Source: Alteribacillus sp041949975 (GTDB taxonomy: Bacteria; Bacillota; Bacilli; Bacillales; Marinococcaceae). From it: DNA of 20,208 nt. Both the position numbers and the translations under genes were made by a program. This document shows, piece by piece, positions 7,305-14,370 of this stretch. The notes below the pieces were generated by a model. That model was not told the origin of the DNA. It ran no database searches and saw only the letters and a program-made list of their open reading frames with translations. Where the stretch lies: positions 1 to 20,208 of the forward strand of contig NZ_JBHFQG010000052.1 in the NCBI RefSeq assembly GCF_041949975.1, written 5' to 3'. Positions within the stretch are counted from its first letter, which is position 1. The number at the start of each line of letters is the position of its first letter.

Positions 7305-8114
7305 TTATTTGTCTGTGTGAATGATTTCTGTAAAGGTAGTAGCAGCTCGGTTTAATTGATTTTTTACATCAATAAGGTCATTACTTAACCAGCGTAGACA
7401 AAATAGACCTGTCTCCACTTCTGTTATGGCCCCCTGGGTAGTAGCAGCAGAGCTTAGCTTTACATTTTCCAAACTGAAATGGGCAAGCTTTGGAGAGCCT
7501 GCCCAAAGAGTTGCATAGTAAGAAAAACCATCTAATATACCGATTTGCTCATACGATTTCTCCTTTGGAGAGAAGCGGAAGCGGTTATATACACATAATT
7601 TTTCTTCCCTGTAAATGGACGTGAGCAAGTCAATACTTCTATATTTATACTTTTCTCCTTTAGCACGGCGTCCTGATGATAATATTTCACCCCAAATAAT
7701 ATGAGAGCTGTTCTTCATTGATATATGACCAGCATTTTTAAAATAGGCATCCTCAAAAGGGATGATGGTGTCGGGCACCATATGCAAAAAAGCATCTGAG
7801 CCAAGATGCACATTCATGGTTTGGGATGTCATTTCATCCTCTTTATTAGGATAAATTTTAGCCGAAGATTGCTGCAGCAATGTAACATTGGCATGGTTTT
7901 CAACCGTTAGATGATAGGTATTATTATCTCCAGAAACCATTCCCCCGGATGTTTCCATTAAGTATACTACAGCATGGCAGTCGTCATTTGGATATAATGC
8001 ATGACTCGCTCGTAGCGGGGGAGTCTGGTGGAGGCTGCTCAGTACAGTTTTGTTTTTTTTATTAGAAAAAGTGAGGGACAGCTGCCCGTTTAATTGTAAA
8101 TGTCTTTTATGCAC
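7305..8114 (-). CDS. ureD: Urease accessory protein UreD (UreH)
   Basis: A 269-residue protein of normal length that, with UreF and UreG, forms the complex delivering nickel to apo-urease. The conserved ETSGGMVSGDN segment (residues ~54-64), SSAKIYPN and SGRRAKGEKY are typical UreD. The frame is completely open. The start is GTG 8114, overlapping the end of ureG by eight bases; the next ATG is far inside the domain. It is the only intact urease gene left in the window. Its structural and accessory partners here are all broken, so it probably has no working role from this locus unless partners exist elsewhere. Confidence 0.92.
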   Translation of the reverse strand: MHKRHLQLNGQLSLTFSNKKNKTVLSSLHQTPPLRASHALYPNDDCHAVVYLMETSGGMVSGDNNTYHLTVENHANVTLLQQSSAKIYPNKEDEMTSQTMNVHLGSDAFLHMVPDTIIPFEDAYFKNAGHISMKNSSHIIWGEILSSGRRAKGEKYKYRSIDLLTSIYREEKLCVYNRFRFSPKEKSYEQIGILDGFSYYATLWAGSPKLAHFSLENVKLSSAATTQGAITEVETGLFCLRWLSNDLIDVKNQLNRAATTFTEIIHTDK

Positions 8115-8746
8115 CGCTTTTCACTTCTTTATCCCACTCTTTATCAAGTAAGATAGAATGCTGGATCCAGGCAATAATACCGTTTAACCCTTCTCCTTGT
8201 TTTTGATTTGCAAAAATAAACGGTCTTTTTCCTCTTGCTTTCAAGGCGTCTTTTTCCATGACGTCCAAATCAACTTCGACATAAGGAGCAAGGTCTAATT
8301 TATTAATAACAAGCAGGTCTGAACAAGTCACCCCGGGCCCGCCTTTACGTGGAATATCCTGTCCTTCTGCAACATCGATGACCTATATAAAACCATCGAC
8401 TAATTCAGGACTAAACGTGGCAGAAAGGTTATCTCCTCCGCTCTCTACAAAAATAATATCAAGATTTGAAAAACGCTGATTAAGCTCATCAATAGCATCA
8501 AAATTCATCGAGGCGTCTTCACAGATTGCCGTGTGAGGACATCCCACCTGTTTCTACTCCAATGATGCGATCTTCTGGTAAAACACCATTCACCGTAAGA
8601 AATTTGGCGTCTTCTTTCGTATAAATATCATTTGTGATAACAGCTACTTCATAGGAAGTGTGAAGTGCTCTTGTTAACTGCTCTACCATAGCCGTTTTTC
8701 CTGACCCTACAGGACCGCCAATTCCTATTTTAACTGGTTTATTCAC
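8107..8746 (-). pseudogene. ureG: Urease GTPase UreG, broken by a frameshift and a stop codon
   Basis: Two separate open pieces reconstruct one full UreG of about 212 residues. The N-terminal piece has the P-loop IGIGGPVGSGKTAMVEQL and VETGG. After GG, one extra base at 8542 shifts the frame; removing it restores CPHTAICEDASMNFD with the conserved CPH metal motif. The frame then runs through VESGGDNLSATFSPELVDGFI to an in-frame TAG at 8383-8385, where the family has tyrosine, and continues VIDVAEGQDIPRKGGPGVTCSDLLVINKLDL to the normal end. The start is GTG 8746 with AAGGGG eight bases upstream. An ATG at 8764 has no ribosome binding site. With two independent lesions of different kinds, a single sequencing error is an unlikely explanation. 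UreG is the GTPase needed for nickel insertion. Confidence 0.92.
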
Positions 8747-8800
8747 AAATGTATCCCCTTTCATTGTAGATAACGTAAAAATAAATAAACAGTGGAGTTT

Positions 8801-9487
8801 TTAGGAAATAAAAAGTCTTCCATTTAAGTGTTCATGTCTCATGGATGCAAGCTCCAAACCAACCGCTGAGTTTCCGGCATCATCTAAATTCATACTCATG
8901 ATCGTTCTGGCAGCTTCTTCAAAGGAGGGCAAGAACTGATAAATCGTTTAAACTCCAGTGGTTTGCCCTAAAGGAACTGCTCGGACAGCGTTATGAACCA
9001 TAGCTGTCGTACTGGAGTATAGAAACGCAGCTATTGCATCCAATATTTTCATGTCTGTTAGAGAAGTGTACATTCGGTAAATAATCGGATAATGAAAAGA
9101 CAGATTTTGATTTTTCAGTTCTTGTTCTATAAAACCTCCAGGACCTTTTTTATCCATGGTTCGGATCGTTTTTAGGAATTGCTGTCCCATTTGCAAGCTG
9201 CCATTACGGGATTCTTTAGCAATTTTAATGGCATGGCACAGAGATGAAATCACTGGCAATTTTTCACACCTATTTGTAGATACTGCTTCCATTGTTTCTT
9301 TTACTATTAACCCGTCTCCGTAAGTGAGATTATCAAATAAATAAGAGAGGCAGTATTGTTTTAACGTCTCCTGGTTGTAAATATAGCCGTCTTGAATATA
9401 GCTTTCCATTCCAAACGAATGAGTGTAGGAACCGATCGGGAAAGCAGAGTCATGTATCTGCATTAAATGAAGCTGATTAGTTTTCAT
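8801..9487 (-). pseudogene. ureF: Urease accessory protein UreF with an in-frame stop
   Basis: Starting at ATG 9487 (MKTNQLHLMQIHDSAFPIGSYTHSFGMES...), the sequence is typical UreF for 179 codons to VRAVPLGQTTGV. There a TAA (8948-8950) interrupts it. The same frame then continues TIYQFLPSFEEAARTIMSM... to ...LASMRHEHLNGRLFIS and a final TAA at 8801. The whole equals 228 residues, the normal family length, so the internal stop is a point mutation (AAA to TAA is the simplest change, since lysine is common here). Loss of the last 48 residues removes a conserved segment of the UreD-F-G complex. The ureF start also lies in frame with the frameshifted ureE, producing an apparent UreE-UreF fusion. 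Confidence 0.92.
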
Positions 9488-9934
9488 GGTGATGGTGGTG
9501 TCCTTTATACTTAAATGGTTTATAAAAGCGTCTTTTTTCTTGGGTAAAGAAACCCCGGTTTCTTTAAATAAAGCTGGCAGCGTAGCATCATACCGTACAA
9601 CTATTTCTCCATTTTCTATGAGGCAGGGAGTATGACGGTTGCCCAATTCAAAAGCTGCTTTTCCCATTTCTTCTATGGAAGTGGGTTGGAGGACAAAAAC
9701 ATCTTCTAAAACAGTATTTACAATGATTTGAGTTTCAGCATCTTCGAATAATATATCACCAGGCTGTAATTGAACACCTTTTTCTAATGAAATAGCAACA
9801 TCTCTGCCATCACTTGTTTTTTTCCGAAGAATGCGTTTGTTTAGTTCTTCCCAATCTAATTCGATCAGGTCTTGTCTCTTTTTTGAACCATTATTCCATT
9901 TGTCAATATGGCCGACAGGTTTTGTAATTACCAT
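9477..9934 (-). pseudogene. ureE: Urease nickel metallochaperone UreE, frameshifted near its end
   Basis: The start is ATG 9934 with AAAGGAG upstream; the TTG three codons earlier abuts the ribosome binding site and cannot be used. Residues 1-~135 are typical UreE (VITKPVGHIDKW..., ELGNRHTPCLIENGEIVVRYD). The family then has a conserved tail ending in a histidine cluster. That tail is present but in another frame: RRFYKPFKYKGHHHHHEN and TAA at 9477-9479. One missing base in the T6 run at 9533-9538 (plus strand) explains the switch. As read, translation instead runs in frame into ureF, giving a 328-residue hybrid without the His tail. With the base restored, the gene is 152 residues and overlaps ureF by a few codons, the normal arrangement. 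Confidence 0.9.
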
Positions 9935-9955
9935 TTCTATCAACTCCTTTAGGGG

Positions 9956-10738
9956 TTAAAACACAAAGTATCTTTGTGCCATGGCTACTTCATGAAATGG
10001 CTCACATTCAATTTTTTTCCCATCTACTAAAACGTCGTATGTTTCTGGGTTAATACTTATCTCTGCTGTACTGTCATTGAGTTTCATATCTTTCATTCCA
10101 ATGCTGCGGCACCCTTTCACAGGGACGATATTTTTTTGTAGCTGCAGTTTGTCTTGAATCCCGTTATCAAAGGCTGCATTTGATATAAACGTCATGCCAG
10201 TTGAATATTTATTTGCGACATACCGTTTGATGCGATGGTTGTCATTGCTGTGATCTTCTTTAAGGTACCCTCTTTGCTTTTTCATTTTGTCAGCAGTTTG
10301 CCAGGTTCTTATAATCACTTCGCCTACACGCCCCATAGCTTGAGAATCTGAGGCGATAATGCTGATCAATCCCATATCATGCAAGATATCTTCTGCCGCA
10401 ATGGTTTCCGGGCGAATACGAGAATCAGCAAAAGCTACATCTTCTGGAACGTTTCTGTCCAGGTGGTGACATACCATCAACATATCAAGATGTTCATCAA
10501 TTGTATTTGTCGTAAAAGGCCGAGTTGGGTTGGTAGAGGAAGGCAGAATATTAGGAAGTGAAGCGATTCTCATAATATCCGGCACATGTCCGCCGCCTGC
10601 TCCCTCTGTGTGATACGTATGATTAACACGGTTACCGATCGCGTTGATAGTGTCTTCTACAAATCCTGCTTCATTTAAAGTATCTGTATGAATTGCTACT
10701 TGAACATCATAGTCATCGGCGACTGATAGACAGGTGTT
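9956..10738 (-). pseudogene. ureC: Urease alpha subunit UreC, 5' and internal deletions
   Basis: About 261 codons remain of a ~570-residue catalytic subunit. Homology begins abruptly at TCLSVADDYDVQVAIHTDTLNE and ends normally with MAQRYFVF. Kept residues (Klebsiella numbering) are nickel ligands H246 (VAIH), H272 (HTEGAGGGH) and D360 (ASDSQAMGR), and C319/H320 in MVCHH. Lost with the 5' part are H134, H136 and the carbamylated lysine K217 with H219. A second lesion lies at ~10210: NDNHRIKRYVA jumps to STGMTFISNAAFD, omitting about 80-90 residues in frame. The open frame continues upstream to an ATG at 10819, but those ~28 codons are antisense to the end of urtB, not ureC. ureA and ureB, normally before ureC, are absent. 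The product cannot be an active urease. Confidence 0.92.
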
Positions 10739-10739
10739 G

Positions 10740-10841
10740 GATGCTTCATTAGGTAAAGTACTTATTTTTGCCTGTATTATTCTTTTCCTGCAATGGCGCC
10801 CGAATGGACTATTTTCCATGAAAACTAGAGCGCTTGATTAA
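10740..10841 (+). pseudogene. urtB: 3' remnant of urea ABC transporter permease UrtB
   Basis: In the plus strand a short frame reads LGKVLIFACIILFLQ, then WRPNGLFSMKTRALD, and ends at TAA 10839-10841. This matches the C-terminus of UrtB (an FLQWRPxGLF motif followed by K-x-R). It is correctly placed 22 bases before urtC, as in normal urtABCDE operons. The remaining ~500 codons of urtB, and urtA, are gone; immediately upstream the sequence becomes ureC on the other strand. Only about 33 codons survive. Recognition rests on the motif and on gene order. Confidence 0.8.
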
Positions 10842-10863
10842 CTTTTAATAGGAGGAAAAAATC

Positions 10864-11962
10864 ATGTCTTTTTCATTGATGCGATTTGCAGGGTCAAAAC
10901 GGAATATATTCATTTTGCTGTTTTTTGTCTTGCTTATACTGCCCATCTTTCTATCGGAATTTCAGACGAATCTGCTTGGAAGATATCTGGCATTTGCCAT
11001 ACTCGTACTTGGCCTCGATTTATTATGGGGATATGAAGGCGTTTTAAGCTTAGGTCATGGTATTTTCTTTGGATTAAGTGCTTATGTGATGGCCGTGTAT
11101 GTCACTATGGAATCGTCACAGGGAGGGCTGCCTGATTTTATGGTTTGGAGCGGGATAACTGAGCTTCCGTTTATTTGGAGTATTCTTTTTTTTCCATTTC
11201 TTGCTTTACCGTTAGGCATTATAGCCCCAATGGCCATAGCATTTATTGTTGGCTTTTTACCTTCCGAAATAGAATCAAAGGAGTTTATTTTACTATTTTA
11301 ACTCAGGCTTTAGCTATTGTGACGGTTACGCTAATTGTGAGCCAACAAAATATAACCGGCGGGACAAATGGTATAACAGGTTTCAAATCAGTCCTTGGTT
11401 TTTCTCTTTCAAGCCCTTTTACTAATACTGTGTTGTATTTCATCACTCTCACCTTTCTTGGTTTAGTGTTTTGGTTAAGTTATCGGTTAGTGAACAGCAG
11501 GTTTGGTCATGTATTAGTTGCAATCCGCAATGGCGAAAACCGCCTTCGTTTCTCGGGTTATAATACAGCTTATTATAAAATCTTTGTTTTCACGTTGTCA
11601 GCTGGAGTTGCTGGTCTAGCAGGTATGTTGTTTGTATTGCAGGTTGGGATCATATCTCCTTCTATGATTGATATTGTCCCTTCCATTGAAATGATTTTAT
11701 GGGTGGCGATTGGAGGCCGTGGTACATTAGTTGGTCCTATCTTTGGAGCACTGCTTGCTAACTCAGGTAAAACTTTTTTCAGCCAGACGTTCCAGACTTT
11801 TGGTTGTTTTTAATCGGTGCTGTTTTTATAACAGTAGTTGTTTTCTTGCCCGGAGGTCTTATGTTAATTAGTTCTAAAATCAAAAAGAAATGGGGAAAGA
11901 ACATTGAAACAAGTACAGAATCAAAAACGAAAACAGTTGCCAGGAAGAATACTGCAGTGTGA
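10864..11962 (+). pseudogene. urtC: Urea ABC transporter permease UrtC, two frameshifts
   Basis: A LivM-type inner-membrane permease, about 366 residues when repaired. It starts at ATG 10864 after AGGAGG (10850-10855). The first frame (ILVLGLDLLWGYEGVLSLGHGIFFGL...) runs to IAFIVG. One missing T in the T5 run at 11254-11258 then switches the frame to FTFRNRIKGVYFTILTQAL...NGITGF...GYNTAYYKIFVF...GGRGTLVGPIFGA. A second missing base, a C at 11792-11793 (TTCCAGAC for TTCCCAGAC), switches again to PDFWLFLIGAVFITVVVFLPGGL, and the gene ends at TGA 11960-11962. Both losses are in short homopolymer runs. The pieces follow one another in order with no missing residues, so the gene died recently or the assembly has homopolymer errors. 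Confidence 0.9.
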
Positions 11963-12700
11963 AGATGTATTAGTGAAATATGGAGAGTTTACGTTTCTCA
12001 TTTTCAGTTGAGGAACGAGAAGTTCACTTTCTTATAGGCCCAAATGGTGCTGGAAAAACGACGTTTCTTGATGTGCTGTGCAGATTGACGAAAATGACGG
12101 ACGGGAAGGCATTATTTCATGAGACTTATAATTTGAAAAAAATGAAGGAGTTTGAAATTGCAAGAAAAGGTATAGGAAGGAAATTTCAGGCGTCATCGGT
12201 TTTTCCAAATTTAACAGTTTGTAAAACCTGGAAATATATATAAAGCAAAATAAGAATGTGTTTTCGATGTTGAAAGCAAGGCTCACTTCTGCAGAAAAAG
12301 AAAAAATTCAATCGTAATTAGAGACGATTGGATTAGAAGATCAAAAATATATAAAAGCGGGGGGGCTTTCTCACGGACAAAAACAGTGGCTTGAAATCGG
12401 AATGGTAATGATGCAGGAGCCCGAACTTTTATTATTGGATGATCCTATAGCCGGTATGACAGAGGAGGAAGAAGAGATAACGGGCCGCCTTCTGCACACT
12501 TTAAAGTCCAAGTGTTCCATTATTGTCGTGGAGCATGACATGGAGTTTGTTCGTAAATACGCTGAACGTGTAATAGTGATGTATGAAGGAAGACTTCTTG
12601 CTGAGGGCAGTATGGAAGACATTCAACTAAACCGTCAAGTTCAAGAAGTTTATTTGGGCACGGCAGAGGAGGAAAAAATGCTGCAATTACAACAGCTTGA
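11904..12700 (+). pseudogene. urtD: Urea ABC transporter ATPase UrtD, multiple lesions
   Basis: The N-terminus (KQVQNQKRKQLPGRILQCEDVLVKYGEFT) begins at a TTG at 11904 after GGGGAAAG, overlapping the end of urtC. At ~11990 a frameshift with a few codons lost joins it to RFSFSVEEREVHFLIGPNGAGKTT (Walker A). At ~12220 another frameshift in LTV(x)ENLEIYIKQNK is followed by a stop TAA at 12315-12317 inside KEKIQS*LETIGLED. The frame then carries the signature AGGLSHGQKQWLEI and Walker B PELLLLDDPIAGMT. At the end the frame runs straight into the urtE ATG instead of stopping at TGA 12698-12700, which suggests one more missing A in the A6 run before the urtE start. At least three lesions make this gene dead. 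Confidence 0.9.
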
Positions 12701-13364
12701 TGTTGCTACGAGAGAGTCTTGTATTAAAAGATATTTCTTTACATGTCCAAAATGGAAAAGTGGTTTGTATTTTAGGTAGAAATGGTGTTGGTAAATCTAC
12801 TTTAATCCAAGCCATCATGGGAGTATTAAAGGCTCAAAATGGGCAAATTTTGTATCGGGAAAGTAATATAACGCGGGCAGCACCCTTTGCTCGTGCTAGG
12901 AAAGGGATTGGATATGTTCCTCAAGGAAGAGAAATTTTCTCCAATTTAACTGTCTATGAAAATTTGATTCTTGGGTTTGAATCAAAAAGGGATAGAAAAA
13001 CGGAAATTCTGAAACAGATATATACGTATTTTCCAGTACTTCAGGAAATGAAGCATAGAAAAGGGGGAGATTTAAGCGATGGACAGCAGGAACAGCTTGC
13101 CATTGGAAGAGCTTTAATAGCAGAACCTTCCCTGCTTTTACTTGATGAACCTGCCAAAGGTATTCAGCCTAATATTGTAAAAGATATTCAAGACGTTATT
13201 CTAAATATTAAAGAAACGACAAACACCTCAATGATTCTTGTAGAACAGAGCATGTCGTTTGCCAAAAAACAGTTGATTATTTTTACGTAATGGATCGAGG
13301 TAAATTGGTGTATGAAGGCCCTAAATTGGTTGAAGAAGAAGTAAAACAATATTTAAGTATATAA
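12678..13364 (+). pseudogene. urtE: Urea ABC transporter ATPase UrtE, two frameshifts
   Basis: The second, LivF-type ATPase of the urea importer. The start ATG 12678 (MLQLQQLDVA) follows a GAGGAGG. Within ~12 codons, near 12708-12715, the frame changes (net two bases lost or one gained) to ESLVLKDISLHVQNGKVVCILGRNGVGKSTL (Walker A), followed by GYVPQGREIFSNLTVYENL, a signature LSDGQQEQLAIGRAL (usually LSGGQQQ; the G-to-D change is notable) and Walker B PSLLLLDEPAKGIQP. Near 13264-13270, at an A6 run, one base is missing and the end VDYFYVMDRGKLVYEGPKLVEEEV...YLSI continues in another frame to TAA 13362-13364. Repaired length is the usual ~230 residues. Confidence 0.9.
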
Positions 13365-13704
13365 TGTACTCAAGCATGACCTTTTCAGCTCATATTATTT
13401 TTTGCGAACAACAATATTGCCGAAAGTGTATTTTTCCAAACGCGCTAGCCGATTGCTTCGTTGTTGAAATTTCAGTCTGTTAACGATCCAGAAGAAGAGG
13501 AGCTGAAAGTGGAAATAGAAAAATCTATTAAATCAACAGAAATATACGGAACTTTCTAAAGATCATTACTTAATCATTGATGAATGTAGCCAGCCTGTCC
13601 GGAAAAACTGGGAGGCTGGTATCAACTAGCTTTTCTATTGGTTTTAAGTAGTATGGACAATTGTTCTTTCATATAAATGAGTTGAGTGAGGTGATTATTT
13701 AACT
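13365..13704 (+). other. 340-base intergenic region with a short acidic open frame
   Basis: From 13449 to 13559 one frame is open for 36 codons and reads like protein (SVNDPEEEELKVEIEKSIKS...), but it has no ATG, no ribosome binding site and a TAG just upstream. It could be the tail of a lost gene; I cannot name it. A terminator-like hairpin follows at 13590. The remaining sequence shows nothing recognisable until GAGGTGAT at 13687, before the next gene. Confidence 0.4.
13590..13625 (+). terminator. Terminator-like hairpin downstream of the urt remnants
   Basis: CCAGCCT (13590-13596) pairs with AGGCTGG (13613-13619) around a 16-base loop, with a few T-rich bases after it. It would end transcription of the urt region before the gene at 13705. 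Confidence 0.55.
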
Positions 13705-14232
13705 ATGTGTGAAGGCTTTTGGGCGTGTATAAGTCCAGATGCATGGCTGCAGACCTTCGGAACAATCATCGGCGCATTTTTAGGAACGTTGTTAGCTGGG
13801 TTTATTTCCCTTCATTTATACTTGAAAAAACAAAAGGATCAAACCAAAAATGAAACGAGAGGCTTTAAAAGAAAATTCATCCTTCATTATTATGCAAAGA
13901 CCAAAACGGTACTTGCTATAGCTAAAGATATAAGTTTTGCTAGTGAACCAAGTTATATCCGTCATGAAGCTTTATATGTATTAATTAATGATTTGAAGAA
14001 GTATTACTTAAGAGAAGTTGAACCAGTAACCCCAATTGACTTACATCCATATTTTGAGGAGATTTACATGAAGCTCGTAAACATACAAACCTTTACAAAA
14101 TACACAAGCAAGAGCGGGATACCTCCGAAAACCATGGAGATGTTGGGCGTAGATACGATAGTAAAAGAGTCCATTGAAGCAATAGAAGGAACAATAGACC
14201 AGCTGCAAACCGTTGTGGAGGAAAAATATTAG
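13705..14232 (+). CDS. Hypothetical membrane-anchored protein, 175 residues
   Basis: I do not recognise this protein. A short N-terminal stretch (MCEGFWACISPDAWLQT) leads into one hydrophobic segment (residues ~18-40, FGTIIGAFLGTLLAGFISLHL), followed by a lysine-rich stop-transfer region and ~130 hydrophilic, helical residues that should be cytoplasmic. Two cysteines (C2 and C8) lie before the membrane span. There is no signal cleavage site or known motif. A GAGGTGAT lies ~11 bases before the ATG. It stands alone between the dead urt operon and the malic enzyme gene, and its frame is fully intact next to many broken ones, so it seems to be under selection or a recent arrival. Topologically it resembles small phage or island-encoded anchored proteins, but that is a guess. 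Confidence 0.7.
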   Translation: MCEGFWACISPDAWLQTFGTIIGAFLGTLLAGFISLHLYLKKQKDQTKNETRGFKRKFILHYYAKTKTVLAIAKDISFASEPSYIRHEALYVLINDLKKYYLREVEPVTPIDLHPYFEEIYMKLVNIQTFTKYTSKSGIPPKTMEMLGVDTIVKESIEAIEGTIDQLQTVVEEKY

Positions 14233-14286
14233 AAATAGAAAAGGATTGGGGTATAATGACTAAAATCAGAGATCTAAGCAAAAAAA

Positions 14287-14316
14287 TATACAAAATAATC
14301 AGAATTGTGTTAGAAT
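14287..14316 (+). promoter_or_regulatory. Candidate promoter of the malic enzyme gene
   Basis: An extended -10 box, TG-T-TAGAAT (TAGAAT at 14311-14316), is preceded at 18 bases by TATACA (14287-14292). The start codon is 54 bases downstream. The -35 match is weak, so confidence is moderate at best. Confidence 0.4.
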
Positions 14317-14370
14317 GGTTGCTAAGCTTCGATTCAGAAAATTTAGAAACAAATTGGAGGGAGATAGGTT

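Noticed and set aside
8383..8385. TAG in ureG as a recoded or readthrough codon
   Set aside because: The gene also has a frameshift and all neighbours are broken; there is no sign of a recoding system or conserved context.
10741..10819. N-terminal 28 residues of the open frame running into ureC, some of which look a little like UreC (IAG and IITAG-type motifs)
   Set aside because: The same bases read on the plus strand give the recognisable UrtB C-terminus (FLQWRPNGLF) at the right distance before urtC, so the minus-strand resemblance is chance.
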